DNA from: Dipteris shenzhenensis
Lineage: Eukaryota > Polypodiophyta > Polypodiopsida > Gleicheniales
DNA length: 64,000 nt
Direction: 5' to 3' (one strand)
NCBI GenBank assembly: GCA_047967505.1
Contig: CM106540.1
Under the pieces are notes generated by a model. It was given only the letters and a program-made list of their open reading frames with translations, was not told the origin of the DNA and did no database searches. The position numbers and the translations under genes were made by a program. This document shows positions 46,004-57,483 of this stretch, piece after piece; within the stretch, counting starts at the first letter, position 1, and the number at the start of each line of letters is the position of its first letter.

Positions 46004-46540
46004 GTAGTGTCCCTGAAAATAGAATCCATCATGTCCACCATACCTCGGCATCATCTAGCACATCTAGGAGACTATAGTCCTACTCAAAGTGTGAAGGTAT
46101 ACACGCGCCCTCACCACCTCATCTTGTCTCAAGATTTTGTGTAAATATAAGATCTTGTCTCAAGGTTTCGTGTTGTGTATGCATGTAATATCAATCACGA
46201 ACTCAAATAGCATCGACTTACCGATGAGCCATCACCACATGCACCACCAATAGTGGGTACTAGTTTAGGCTCCTCCCCATACATCCGCAAGTGGCGCATG
46301 ACAATACGGTGTTGATGTCATACTTCTCGCTTGCAATGAGTGCAATGACAATACAACCTCTCTGTAAGCCACTCTGTGCTCTCGGGCATTGGCACATCAT
46401 CTGACGAGCTTCCACTCATCCCTTCCATATGCACACCTCCAAAATCACAACGTGAGCTACAACAAGGAAATCCATTAAGATCCAAAAAATAGCTACCCAT
46501 GAACTCCTTTCCTCTCTCCTTAGATTAAGTGCCCTGAACC

Positions 46541-46646
46541 ATCACTATATAGCAACGCTTTACCCTGTTCAGTCGCCATATAGTGATGCTTTTAGGATAT
46601 TAAGTATTGCTATATAGCGACTGACCAGTGTCACTATATAGTGATG
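46541..46646. promoter_or_regulatory. Array of four palindromic motifs upstream of TNP2 (copy B)
   Basis: Variants of GTCGCTATATAGCGAC occur at about 46541-46556, 46572-46587, 46606-46621 and 46630-46645. The nearest lies about 120 bp before the TNP2 start at 46419, almost the same distance as in copy A. Conservation of motif and distance in two diverged copies argues for a regulatory role. Confidence 0.6.
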
Positions 46647-46799
46647 CATGGGGCTAAAACCCAAAACGCTGCATGATGCCATCTTTCACAAATCTATTGT
46701 AGGAAAAACAAAAATCTCTCCTCCAACCTTATATTCAGTGACCTCGCTTTCCTCCTCTCTCTTTTCCACACTCCTTACCCCTACCTAGCCCCTCTCCCA

Positions 46800-47170
46800 A
46801 CACTTGTGCTTCCCTCTCCACCCTTCTCCCTCTCTGCTCGTGTGAAAGGAAGTTTTTCTTTCATCCTCTCTTCTCTCTTCCTCTCTTTCAATTGCTTCCT
46901 TCTCTTCTTTTTCCTTCTCTTTTCCCCTCTCTTTCTCTCTTTTTCTTCTTTTCCCCTCTCTTTTTTTCACTCTTTTCTTATTTTCCCCTCTTCCTTCTCT
47001 TCTTTTTCCCTCTCTTTTCCCTTCCTCTCTTTCATCTCTCTCCTCTCTTCCTCTCTTTCAATCGCTTCCTTCTCTACTCTTTTCCTTCTCTTGCATTTAT
47101 GTATGCTTATGCTTATGCTTGTGCTTATGCTTATATTTATGCTTATGCTTATTTCCTTCGCCCTAGTCAT
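46800..47170. repeat. CT-rich tract and tatgctt minisatellite in CACTA copy B
   Basis: CT-rich sequence (46800-47090) is followed by about 60 bp of TATGCT(T/TG) repeats. It occupies the same place between the divergent genes as 1370-2460 in copy A, but is shorter. ORFs here are low-complexity artefacts. Confidence 0.8.
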
Positions 47171-47236
47171 ATTCAGTTCTTTTTTCTTTTTCTCCTTGGC
47201 TATATTTGGCTCTTTTTTTTTTCAATCATATTCTAA

Positions 47237-47743
47237 ATGGAACAACCATGCCCTCACCCACAAGTGTCCTCCCTAAACCCCAACCCAGTTCCCCACGTTG
47301 CACGGATTATAGACATAGCTTCTTTGCTAGCTCATGTAAATTAGAAGATTGTGCAAGATAGCAACTAGGTGACATACAACGTCCAGGTGCATGCACGTGT
47401 GTGGGATCCAAGTCGAAGGGTAGTGGAGCAGGGGTGACTAAGGAACGCATGACGCAACCTACAAGATCTCTGTATATTTTGGAGAGACCACCACGATTGC
47501 TGGAGTACCAAATATGATTGTATAAAGGACATAATGGATTGTGTGGAGGCTTTCATGGATTGCAAATACATAATACCTGAAGAGCATGACTGCATATTAG
47601 AAGAAGTGGAGGATGAGGTCCCCAGTGACCGCCTAGTGCCTCAGAGGAGGAAAGTACCTTGGACAGTAATGCAGAGTAGTAGACCTCCTCCACTATTTTG
47701 GAATTTTCAGAGAATGTCTCTTTTGGAGACAAATTTTGTGTAA
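47237..47743 (+). pseudogene. Unrecognised ORF remnant between the CACTA copy B genes
   Basis: One plus-strand frame from an ATG at 47237 continues to 47743 but contains four stops before 47534. The last 69 codons are open (CVEAFMDCKYIIPEEHDC). There is no clear counterpart in copy A. It may be an upstream exon of the Transposase_24-type gene or an inserted fragment. Weakly supported. Confidence 0.2.
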
Positions 47744-48115
47744 GCATACTTTTGGAGACATATTTTGCGCTCTCTTTTTGTACATGAGAACTCTTGATTA
47801 ACAATAGTATTTTTGGCAATATTTTTTATATACAAAAACCTTCTTGGATTCCACTTGTATTTATAAATATTTGTCATTTCAAAACTGGCTTTTCATAATT
47901 GTCTTAAGTAAATCATTTTCCTTTCATATTTGTCCTTTCTGCATTGATGTCATTTCATAATTTTCACGTGATTAATAGTCTTTTCATAATTTTTTGAGTT
48001 TAAATTTGATAATTGTCTTAAGTAATTAATTGTCTTTCCACTTCTTACCCGCTCTTGTGTTTGTTTTTGTCTTCGTGTTTGTGTCTACGTTTGTCCAATC
48101 CCCCCAAATTAGACA

Positions 48116-49383
48116 TGGGATCACGTTGCACATCCGATGAGTATGTAAACCCTTGTAGGAGGAGACATCATGATCTTTACTCTCTAGAGGACTTTGATTC
48201 CACTCAAGTGATTCCTTAGGGGCCTACCCCTGTGACTACCGACTCCTCTTGGACCTAGCATTGCGACTACCCCTCAAGGAACTCCTTTGCTAGCAGCCCA
48301 TGGCTTCATCGGGAGTCCCGACGAGTTTGTTGCATAGATGAGGGCAATGAGATTCTTCTCTCTGCTATCCCAAAGGACTTCAGCTCTTCCCTCTCCTACA
48401 CTAATGGCTTGACCTACTCGACAGTCATCCCCTCTAGCCCCTTTGATCGAGGGGTCATCACTTAGGCATACCCATCGTAAGGGAAGGAAGAGTAGGAAGG
48501 GTCAAGGCTGTTGTACTGACTCGGGAGATGTAGATGAGTCATCACACTCACATCCCTACAGGTCTCCACCTGGTCATGAGACCTAGCACTAGTCAGGTCC
48601 CATGCCCTCTCCCACTCCCTCTACTACTCCTTTCTCCATAAGCACTCGCAGTAACACCCTTGGCTCTAGCTCTGCCACTCCCATGACTTCTCCTTTCCCA
48701 CCCAAGGACCTATCCTATGAAATCACTAGGACTGGAGAGAAATAGAAAATAATAAGGGCTTAGAAGTGTTGGGAACCATGAGGCGATTGATGAGCATCAC
48801 TTCAAGAGCGGCATAGCTACTGACTGGCGGTACCAAGATGACGAAAAGAAGAATGCAGTCATCGATGAATTGAGAAGACAATACCCTAACCCCCCAAATT
48901 AGGAGTTCAGTAACTCTTACATGAAAGAGCGCATGGGTGAGGTCTTGAAGCATCATAGGCCAACCTTGTGTACTTCCATCACAAAGGGGAAGGCTAAACC
49001 TAGCTGGGCAAACAAAGCTAACTGAAAGTTTTTCAAGAAGAAGTATAGGGACCATCCCAAAAAGTTTGAGAGTCAGAGGAGGGCTGCCGGCTAGACTTCG
49101 TAGGTACTTCGCACTTTGGTGCAAGCGGACGATTGGCATTCGAGGCATGGGTGGTAAGGCTACTTCTTTTAATTTAATTTATTGTTCTATTTGTTTCATT
49201 ACATATTGCATGCACTTTATCTAACTCTTGTAAATTGGACCCACAACAAGCTACGATGGGTCGCCTTGCCACAGAAAAAGAGGCGATGTGCATGTTTCGC
49301 ATAGGAGTGAAGCCGTGGTTTATTGAGATGGAGGCCATGGGAGTGACAGTCGATTGCACTGAGGTGGCTGCTCGCACGCTATA
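48116..49383 (+). pseudogene. CACTA second-ORF protein, Transposase_24 type (copy B), decayed
   Basis: Homologous to 177-1336 on minus. It begins MGSRCTSDEYVNP at 48116 and keeps RRRHHDLYSLEDFDS. Many stops follow. The domain region (about 48790-49160) still aligns at nucleotide level with copy A (aactgatt/ctgactggcggtaccaag, then the segment encoding SWADKADWKFF), with frame breaks throughout. The splice donor after the domain (ggtaaggc, about 49154) is conserved. A further exon (about 49251-49383, MGRLATEKEAMC) ends in a stop near 49381. More decayed than copy A. Confidence 0.65.
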
Positions 49384-49693
49384 AAGTCTACTCCTACTTG
49401 TAATCTCTTATTTTTTAAGTTTCAATTAATATGGTTTCACTCTTAGAGTATAAGCTCGAACGTCCCATCAGCGGAGGTGAGCAGTGATGACGAGGGGTTT
49501 GGCTTACACGACTTCGATGAGGGCCAAGGATCAAGCGTAGCTCATGAGGGCCGAGGATCAGGCCAGCGCGACCACGATGATGACAACGATGATTCGGATG
49601 AGCATCAGTAGTAGTAGTAGTAGTATTAGTAGTAGTTTGTATATACTTCGGCATGCATATGCTTTTGTATGTTGGCTCATTTGAGCGATTTTG

Positions 49694-49751
49694 TATCACT
49701 ATATAGCGACGCTTATATAGCAACATTTCTTTTTCGATGCTAATAGCGATG
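49694..49751. repeat. Subterminal palindromic motifs, right end of CACTA copy B
   Basis: One good motif variant (atcactatatagcgac, about 49695-49710), one partial (cttatatagcaac) and one degenerate (cgatgctaatagcgatg, 49735-49751) lie about 90-145 bp inside the terminus. They match the motif of the other arrays. Confidence 0.6.
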
Positions 49752-49822
49752 TAATTACCAACCTTTGCGCCTATCAAAAGAAACTTTTTAGTGTAAAAAA
49801 GGTCGGTATTTATGTCGAAAAA

Positions 49823-49841
49823 CAGGTTGTGCCTTGTAGTG
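49823..49841 (-). repeat. CACTA terminal inverted repeat, right end of copy B
   Basis: Read on minus from 49841: CACTACAAGGCACAACCTG. The target duplication would be the next three bases (CTT), but the other end is not located. Confidence 0.75.
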
Positions 49842-50179
49842 CTTGTTGGTTCTGGCCTTTTTATTTTCAATCTCTACTCCTCCAAACCACCTTAGTACAC
49901 GATGGTAGTTATCTAGCAATAAAGAGTGTTGGTCCTTAAAGTACTTGTCCAGGAGCTCCTTGCCATAGAGATTACTTTTATCTCTACCACTCGTCTTAGT
50001 GGCCTAAAGACGTCATCATAACTAGGTGTTAAAACTACACCCGAGACTAGAATGCGAGAAACTAGAGGCCTATCTTGCAAGGAAGCATGCTCCTTATCTT
50101 CTTAAGAGAACCCATCTCTTGGTAGCTATAGGATCTCCTTTGCCGGCTATATAGACAATATATGTGTAATTTTATAAGG

Positions 50180-51540
50180 TAAGTGCATAGTACAAAATTC
50201 TAAACATAGCATCAAATAAACACATAGCATAACGATAAGCATAGAGACATAGCATAGAGCATATAGACATAGCATAAAGCATGTCCATAAAGATGATAAC
50301 CATAAACACATACATATATAGGCATATCATAAATACATACATAGCATAGAGACATACCATAGCATAACCATAAGCACAAACACATAGCATGGATAAACAC
50401 ATACCATAACCATAAGCATAGCGACATGGCATGGATAAATAGCATAAAGACATAGCATATCATAGCATAGAGACATAGCACAAAGCATGGCCATAAAGAT
50501 GATAACCATACATATATAGGCATAGCATAAATACATACATAGCATAGCATAACCATACATACATGGGAATAGCATAAATACATACAAAGCATACCATAAC
50601 CATACATATATAGGCATAGCATAAATACATACATAGCATAGAGACATACCATAGCATAACCACAAGCATAGAGACATAGCATGGATAAACACATACCATA
50701 ACCATAAGCATAGAGACATGGCATGGATAAATAGCATAAAGACAGCATATCATAGCATAGATACATAGCATAAAGCATGGCCATAAAGATTATAACCATA
50801 CATATATACATACATAGCATAGCATAGCCATACATATATAGGCATAGCATAAATACATACATAGCATAGAGACATACCATAGCATAACCATAAGCATAGA
50901 GACATAGCATGGATAAATAGATAGCATAACCATAAGCATAGAGACATGGCATGGATAAATAGCATAGACAAATACCATAGCATAACCACAAGCATAGAGA
51001 CACAAAATGGACAAACACATAGCATAACCATAAGGATAGAGACATGGCATGGATAAATAGCCGAAAGACATATCATATTGGAGCATAGAGACATAGCATA
51101 AAGCATGACCATAAAGATGATAATCATAAGCACATAGCATAACCATAATAATAAATTATATAGATAGGCATGCATAAGAATACATAGGCATATATAGGCA
51201 TGTACATAGCATAGCATAACATAGCATAGAATAACCATAAGCATAGAGACATGGTATGGATAAATATCATAAAGACATAGCATATCACAGCATAGAGACA
51301 GCATAAAGCATGGCCATAAAGATGATAACCATAACAATAAGAATAAAGCATAAAGCATGGGCATAAAGATGATAACCACAACAATAAGAATAAAGCATAC
51401 CATAGAAGCATAGAAGCATGACATATAAAAATAAGCATAGAAGCATAGAAGCATAGAAGTAACATATAAAAATACATAGGCCTATGTAGAAGCATACATA
51501 GGCATACATAGGCTTTTATAGGCATAGGTGAATAGCCCTC
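50180..51540. repeat. Minisatellite array of gcata-type repeats (about 1.35 kb)
   Basis: The array is made of pieces such as cataaccataagcatagaga, catagcatggataaa and cataaagatgataacc. They combine into longer units of about 40-120 bp repeated in tandem. It starts about 340 bp beyond the CACTA copy B end. The long minus-strand ORFs inside (rich in Cys, Leu, Tyr and Met) are by-products of a unit without stops in those frames. Confidence 0.9.
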
Positions 51541-51544
51541 TCAT

Positions 51545-53084
51545 GTATTGAATTAAATAAGATAATTTTTTATGGTTTCTAATGATTTGGAAGTGTATCA
51601 TCATCTTTACAATGGATGAAATATATATTTACATTGAAAAAAAACTAAGGTATCATCATCTTTACAATGGACAAAACAAATCTTTACCATGGTTAAAAAA
51701 TACATACCTGGAGTCTGGCTACATCGAATCGCAGGCTGCTCGTGTGATTCGAACTGTATGTGATCACAATCGGTTTCTTTAATTTCTGCCAAGAAACACA
51801 TTTCTGCGAGTGAAAACCAGACGTTAGTGGAGACTCTATCCAGCTCACGGCTCACAAATTGGAAAGTTATCCCTCCTAAAGCAATAGTTATATATTTGGC
51901 TTAAATATGATAGAGGACTTGACTCTGGCATGTACCGTCCGTCAGACTCCGTCAAAGCAATATGATTATTTGGCGCATGCGCAGGGAAGCGGATATCAAT
52001 GCAGATTCGAATTCGCAGTAGCTATTCCGTCCGTGGACACTACAGCTACAACTCCGAACTCTGCGCCACTGGTCCCGCAGATCAGGCTATTTGGTACTCC
52101 GACTACTGCAAGACTGTAGGTAGCAAGGCGGAGTTATAGCTAACTATAAAGTGGCATAGGTACGGCACTAGCTCACAATTGACGACGTCGTCTTCTACCA
52201 GTAGGAGCAGGCAAGGGTGAGTAACGGAACTGTTGTGCGCAGATATATATATTACACAGGTCGACCAGGTCGGTACTACAGAGTGCATGCACTACAACGA
52301 AATGCGAAGAGGGTGGGGATATGTCTGCAATGAAATGGGAAGCGGGCTCGTCGGGTATGTTTGCGGTTGCAACGAAATGTCTGTGGTCCGGGGATATGTC
52401 TCCAACGAAATGGCATTAGGGAGCTGTTGGTGCATGAACTGGAAGAGAACAAGCATCAAACCAGACCCAAACCCCCCTCTAAACCAACCCCCAACCAACA
52501 AACCTCCCCCCCCCCTTTCCCCGTCCACCTCCAACCCCCCTCTTATCTTAGGACCTCTCGTGTTCGTTAATGGGTTTTGTGAATTGCCTCTAGCGATGAT
52601 TGAAAAGCTCATGCATCCTTTCAAATGTCTATGTGACAAACTCTGGTTGATGCATGGAAAATTTCACGATGAACTTATCAGCCATGTTTTCTTTTCTTTT
52701 TCTGTTTTTGGTAATTTTTATGGTTTTAGTTGAAAAGTTGGCTACCAATTTATGGGTGACTTGTTTTGCATGCCCTCTGGTGACATACTAGGTTTGTATT
52801 TTTTCATGGAAACATTTGCCTATATATATCGCACTGAAACCCACTCTAAGGGCTAAGGTGTGAAAGATATATTGGCTACAGGTTTGGAAGCCAAATTGTG
52901 ATATGGTTTACTGAAGGGACATTTTGGGGGGGGCGGCCATGTTCACCCTTCAATCTTTCTACTACTGAGTGTCGCATTGGGTTTAAAAACTCCTTGGGGG
53001 AGCATCTCTTTGATCGAGATTTGCAATGTTCTACTTTAGGTTGTATTGAGTCCCCCCCCCCCCCCCCACTATTTGGTAGCATAG
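51545..53084. other. No gene recognised
   Basis: Short ORFs only. There is a duplicated phrase of about 30 bp (tatcatcatctttacaatgga) at 51596 and 51651, C-runs near 52505-52517 and 53050-53069, and a G-run near 52926. No terminal repeats or motifs were found. Confidence 0.4.
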
Positions 53085-55015
53085 CCCAATGGAGGCTGAA
53101 AACAGTCTTCCTCTTCTTAGTTGTGAAAGACAAAAGAACTCTCTCTAAGTACAAAAGGAATAGGTGAACCCTATATGTGGGTCTCAAACCAAACTCAGCT
53201 AACTAAGGTGGCATACTAACTGAGCCACTAACTAGAGTACATAATGATAGCTGTCATCTAGCTATTATTCATGGGCGGTGTACCAATCGCATCTACAGCT
53301 AACAAGTCCGTGACATAAATGCACAATGGTCACCCTGGCATATCATGAGTGGAGCTCGATATCTCAACACTCCCCCTCGAGCTCAATCCCAATTCCTACA
53401 CACCAAGCAGGTCTCTGAACTTGTGCAGCTTCTCTATGCCCAATGCCTTCGTGAATATGTCAGCTACCTAATCCTTTGTGCTGACATAAACTAGATCAAT
53501 AAAACCTACTAGAACCTTCTCTCTCACATAGTGATAATGCACCTTAGTGTGCTTTGTTCTAGCATGATAGACTAGGTTATTTGCCAAGTGTAAACTGCTC
53601 ATGTTGTCACAATAAATGACAACTAGCCCATCTGTAGACTGATGCATATCATAAAGTAGGTTACGCAACCAAGCCACCTCACATGCAGCCATTGTTGCAC
53701 CCCTATACTCAGCCTCTATGCTTGACAAGGCAACTGTAGGCTGTTTCTTACTACTCCAAGTGACTGCAGCACTCCCAAAAGAGAACACATATCCACTGGT
53801 AGATCATCTATCAGAAATACTACCAGCCCAATTAGCATCAGTGTATTCATGCAATTGTATCTGAACCCTAGTCTCATAAAATAGTCCATAATGCAATGTG
53901 GACTTCACATACCTCAATATGCGCCTAGCTGCATCCAAATGCGGTTTCCTTGGAGCCAGCCTAAACTGACTTACCAACCCAACAACATAGCTCAAATCTG
54001 GCTTGGTAATAGTCATATAAATCAAACTTCCTACTATGCGTCTATACATAGTAGGGTCTTCCAGAAGCTCATCTGCATCTATGCTTAACTTCACATTCTG
54101 CTCCAAAGGAACTAAAATAGGCTTACATTCTATCATCCCATATTTACATAGCATGTCCAATCCATACTACCTTTGCAAGAGCCATATCCCACTTGTGGAT
54201 CTAATCACCTCAATGCCCAATTAGTAATGCAGCTCTCCCAAATTGTTCATCTCAAACTTCTGCTTGAATAGCATTTTCACATGAAGGATATCTTCATCAC
54301 TATCACCTATGATGATCAAATCATCAACATAAATGACAAGTAGCATAATGCCTTTCTCTGTTTTTCTCACATAAAGTGAGAAATCTGCCTTGGAAATCTG
54401 AAAGCCAATAGTGACAAGATACTATCCTATCTTGTCAGACCATGCTCTGGGTGCTTGCTTTAAGCCATACAAGGCTTTCTTCAACCTGCAAATAAACTGC
54501 AAATAAACTCAGGATGAGCAGCATGAACATAACCTGGTGGGTGCTCCATATAGACCTCTTCTTGCAAATCACCATGCAAGAAGGCATTCTTTATATCCAT
54601 ATGATGTAAAGACCATCCCTTTGATGCAGCCATAGCAATGACTTCTCTTATGATTGCCATCCTTACAATCGGACTGAATGTTTCTTCATAATCAATGCCA
54701 TATGTCTGTGCATACCCCTTGACAACTAATCTGGCCTTGTGTCTATTCACAGAACCATCTGCATTGTGCTTCACCTTATAAACCCACTTGCAGCCAATTG
54801 CATTCTTGTCTTTAGGCAAAGGCACCAATTCCTATGTAGCATTTGCTTTCAAGGCATCCATTTCTTCATCCATGGCTTTCTCCCATTTTTCATTTCCCAT
54901 GTATTACTCAAAAGAAGTGGGTTCTGGTTTATGTATCACTTTGACCATATAGGCATAGTGAATGGCTGTAAATCCATCATATGTCAACCTATCCATAGGA
55001 TACCTAGCTCTGGTT
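53085..55015 (-). mobile_element. Copia element Z, 3' half, split by element X
   Basis: A truncated 3' LTR (about 53085-53369, ending TCTCAACA on plus) is preceded on the element strand by the polypurine tract GAGCTCGAGGGGGAG (about 53370-53384). RNase H and reverse transcriptase regions follow. The family is the same as element Y. The sequence stops matching Y at about 55012, exactly where the LTR of element X begins, so X inserted into Z and the rest of Z should lie beyond X, outside the window. Confidence 0.8.
53400..55012 (-). pseudogene. pol: Copia Z polyprotein, reverse transcriptase-RNase H part
   Basis: From the N-terminal side: 54481-54828 has GCKWVYKVKHNADGSVNRHK and DYEETFSPIVRMA. 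Then an 11-bp tandem duplication (tgcaaataaac twice, about 54487-54508) shifts the frame. 53804-54160 has MYRRIVGSLIYMTITKPDLSY. 53468-53788 is the RNase H end (AVTWSSKKQPTVALSSIEAEY). Additional stops separate these. Compared with Y, the order is unchanged and divergence is moderate. It is inactive. Confidence 0.8.
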
Positions 55016-55186
55016 TGTGGGGGTTAAAGGTCACTGTGCCTTTACCCCAATTAAGTACAATACTCAAACACATATATAAATGAATGAAAAAGAAGATTAG
55101 GGTGGTTCTGCACCCACCAAAACTTGTGTGGCTCTCTGTCTCTCTCTCTCCTTCTTCCGTTCTTGCTTCCGTTGAGATCACTCTCA
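55016..55186 (+). repeat. 5' LTR of Copia element X (about 171 bp)
   Basis: It starts TGTGGGGGTTAAAG and ends ATCACTCTCA, bounded by the break in homology with Z on the left and the primer site on the right. The partner LTR is outside the window, so the ends are inferred. It includes a CT-rich stretch at 55133-55153. Confidence 0.6.
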
Positions 55187-55188
55187 AC

Positions 55189-55200
55189 TGGTATCAGAGC
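55189..55200 (+). promoter_or_regulatory. Primer binding site of element X
   Basis: TGGTATCAGAGC, two bases after the inferred LTR end, complementary to initiator tRNA-Met. Confidence 0.85.
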
Positions 55201-56593
55201 ACGGGTGATCTAGCTGAGCGTGCGTGAATGCTTGGAAGCTCAGCAGCTCTGTGGGAGGAAGGAGAAGCTCTGTGGGAAGCTTTGTGGGTGACTTTACTTG
55301 CATTCGAGTGTGCAGAGACCTTGGAAGAACCTTTGGAAAAGTCACTTTGGCTTTGCAAAGTGGTTTTGAGAGCCTATTAAGTGGTTTGAAAGAAAAAGTC
55401 GTTTTTTGAGCTTTTCCCTGTTCCGTTCGATGACAGAGACTCCGTATTGACTTGTAGAGGCAACTATTGCTTGCTTTTGGTGTCCACATTAGTTCAGGAG
55501 CCTGGAAACACCTTCATTCCTGAATCTGGGATCATTTCATTGGATTTCTGACTCACTGTGTCAGTTCCTGCGTTTTTTGCCCAGGTGTTGGAACTCAAGT
55601 TTGGAGCAACCATTTGCATATCTGTCAGTTCCGGTGGACTCAGGAGGTCCTAAAACTTCTATGTTGCTCATCATTCGCACTCCAGTGGAGTTTACAGATA
55701 GCTCTGTTTCCAAAAACGTTTTTCAGTCCGTGTGTTGGACCCAATGATTGAGACCACGGTTTCCAAAACCGTTTGTCCCATTGCGTTCCGGATGCCCAAA
55801 AACCCCTACCTATCAGTTCTTGCGCGATTCGGTGAAGGATTTTCAGAGTTTTAAATCTCTGTGTATTCGATTTCGTCTCTCTGTTATGCATTTTTCATAC
55901 TAAGGTTTTGAAACCTTAGATTTATGCCACATGGCAGTGGATAAGTGTTGACTCCCATTTCTCACTCATCGGTTGGGATTTTGGAGTTCTGGCAGAAGAG
56001 AGATATTTGCAGATTTTCTTGCTGAGTCCAATTATGCAATGGCGCCCATGTTTTGAAGCATCTCAGGTTCTATTTTCAGTAGCGGTCATTACCGTGGGAC
56101 TATGATTTCTTGAGCATACCTTATGCAGATCACTCTGGTTGCAGTTTGAGCAATGTGCGCTCATTTGTGGTATGCATTTGGTTGCAATGGATGATTTGTA
56201 GGCCATTTGGATGCATTGCGGTCCTTATTGGATGCGCTGATAGGCCCAAATTGCCTTGTGGGATGCTATTTTTTATGGACGCTTTACACATGGATGCTAT
56301 TTTATGCTGAGGGATAGCTTTGTCACATTGTTGGTGATGCACTGATAGTGCTATGCTCTCTTGGATGAGATATAATTGATGCATATGCCAGTGGATGGTG
56401 TTTATGCTTGAGTCTTATTGGCATTTTCTTTTGGGCCAGATTTGCTCATATGGATGCATAGTATATGCACATGAGTCAGATGCATCTTTTGATGCTTTGA
56501 GCTTCGAGTTTTGGTGATATTTCACTCTATTGTGACATACACATTTGGGTGCACCTGGTATTTGGTGTGATTCTCTCTTGCAGGGACTAGCAT

Positions 56594-57131
56594 TTGGGAT
56601 TTTGTTTCATTTGCATCATGGCATCCTCTTCCATGCCTGAAAAGGAGTTTTTTAGCATTAAAAAGTTTGATGGGACAAACTTTTCTTTGTGGAAAGAACA
56701 AATAAGGGATGTGCTTATTCAAAAGAAGCAGATTAAACCCTTGGCAGGGATTGAAGCTAAGCCTGCAAATATGTCTGAGGATGATTGGAATGAGTTGGAT
56801 GCATTAGCAAAGTCTACTATTAGACTTCATCTTGCAGAGTCAGTTTATTTCACAATAGTAAATGAGCAGACTACGGAAGATTTGTGGAAGAAACTGTGTG
56901 CCACTTATGAGAAGGAAACTGCCTCTAATAAAGTTTACCTCATGAAGAGGTTGTTTGAGCTGCAGATGAAGGAAGGGGTCTCCATTGCTTCTCACTTGAA
57001 TGAATTCAATATTATTTTCAGCCAGCTTCAGGCTCAGAAAATGAATTTTGATGCGGAGACTAAGGCAATATTTCTCTTATGTTCATTGCCATCCTCATGG
57101 GATACCTTCTGTACAGCTGTCAATAACTCTA
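56594..57131 (+). pseudogene. gag: Copia X Gag, N-terminal part (split by element Y)
   Basis: The frame is open from 56594; the likely start is the later Met in MASSSMPEKEF (about 56618). The Gag core shows FDGTNFSLWKEQIRDVLIQ, EDLWKKLCATYE and VYLMKRLFELQMKEG, ending in SSWDTFCTAVNNS. Element Y cuts the frame at the codons after NNS. The other half continues at 62682 in the same frame with the CCHC knuckle. The part present here has no internal stop. Confidence 0.85.
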
Positions 57132-57483
57132 TGTGAAGATAGTGGGAGAGAGGGAAGGAGTCTCACTTGCGGCTCTCTCACATGCACAATGGGGGAGTAC
57201 ACACAAAGGTGGAGGCTGAAAACAGTTTTCCTCTTCTTAGTTGTAAAAGCCAAAAGAACTCTAGTACAAAGAAATAGAAGAACCCTATATGTGGGTCTCA
57301 AACCAAACTCAACTAACTAAGGTGGCATACTAACTGAGCCACAAACTAGAGTAGATAAGGATAGCTGTCATCCAGCTATTATTCGTGGGCGGTGTATCAA
57401 CCGCATCTCTAGCTAACAAGTCAGTGACATAAATACACAATGGTCACCCTAGCATATCGCGAGTGGAGCTCGATATCTCAACA
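57132..57483 (-). repeat. 3' LTR of Copia element Y
   Basis: On minus it starts TGTTGAGATATCGAGC and ends CTTCACA. It is flanked outside by CTCTA. It matches 62325-62676 with about seven single-base differences. Confidence 0.92.

Larger units (their letters stand above)
39566..46419 (-). pseudogene. TNP2-type CACTA transposase (copy B), split by an LTR element
   Basis: The start MSGSSSDDVPMPESTEWL is at 46419. After the LTR element the gene continues at 43178. The main blocks are: 42691-42921 (MPTSRDEVKKML); 42257-42646, with FAREPHNLHLGLAMNGVNPF, the conserved core absent from copy A; 41705-41977 (HELPYWDQLQINHLLDPMHI); 40849-41130 (DUF4218-like, QVHLLVHIVDEVA and QWMFFLERFMKTLKGF); and 39978-40357 (DUF4216-like, IHKIYEIDFRQFSIFILDV). 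The end is the acidic tail at 39566-39769 (MEMPLPMPDPIDPN). Several frameshifts remain between blocks even apart from introns. It is the most complete transposase of the family here, and it would have been broken finally by the LTR insertion, which is much younger. Confidence 0.8.
39330..49841 (-). mobile_element. CACTA DNA transposon, copy B, interrupted by a gag-only LTR element
   Basis: This is the mirror image of copy A: TNP2 on minus (46419 down to about 39566) and the Transposase_24-type gene on plus (48116-49383), diverging from a CT-rich/minisatellite spacer (46800-47170). The right end reads CACTACAAGGCACAACC on minus from 49841. Similarity to copy A on the left stops at about 39330, short of the subterminal array and terminal repeat, so the left end is lost, rearranged, or lies beyond the multi-exon gene at 37238-39316. 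A 2.85 kb LTR element (43160-46003) splits the TNP2 gene. Without that insert the copy would be about 7.7 kb. Confidence 0.8.

Noticed and set aside
46785-47276. Hydrophobic and Lys/Glu-rich ORFs on both strands
   Set aside because: Low-complexity CT-rich spacer of CACTA copy B.
50212-51454. Several long minus-strand ORFs rich in Cys, Leu, Tyr and Met, looking like membrane proteins
   Set aside because: All three frames are open because of the tandem repeat; no conserved start or domain.
52876-53187. ORFs around 53000 as a protein gene
   Set aside because: They are built on the truncated Z LTR and flanking homopolymer runs; the same ORF (starting MRPTYRV) appears in all LTR copies of the family.
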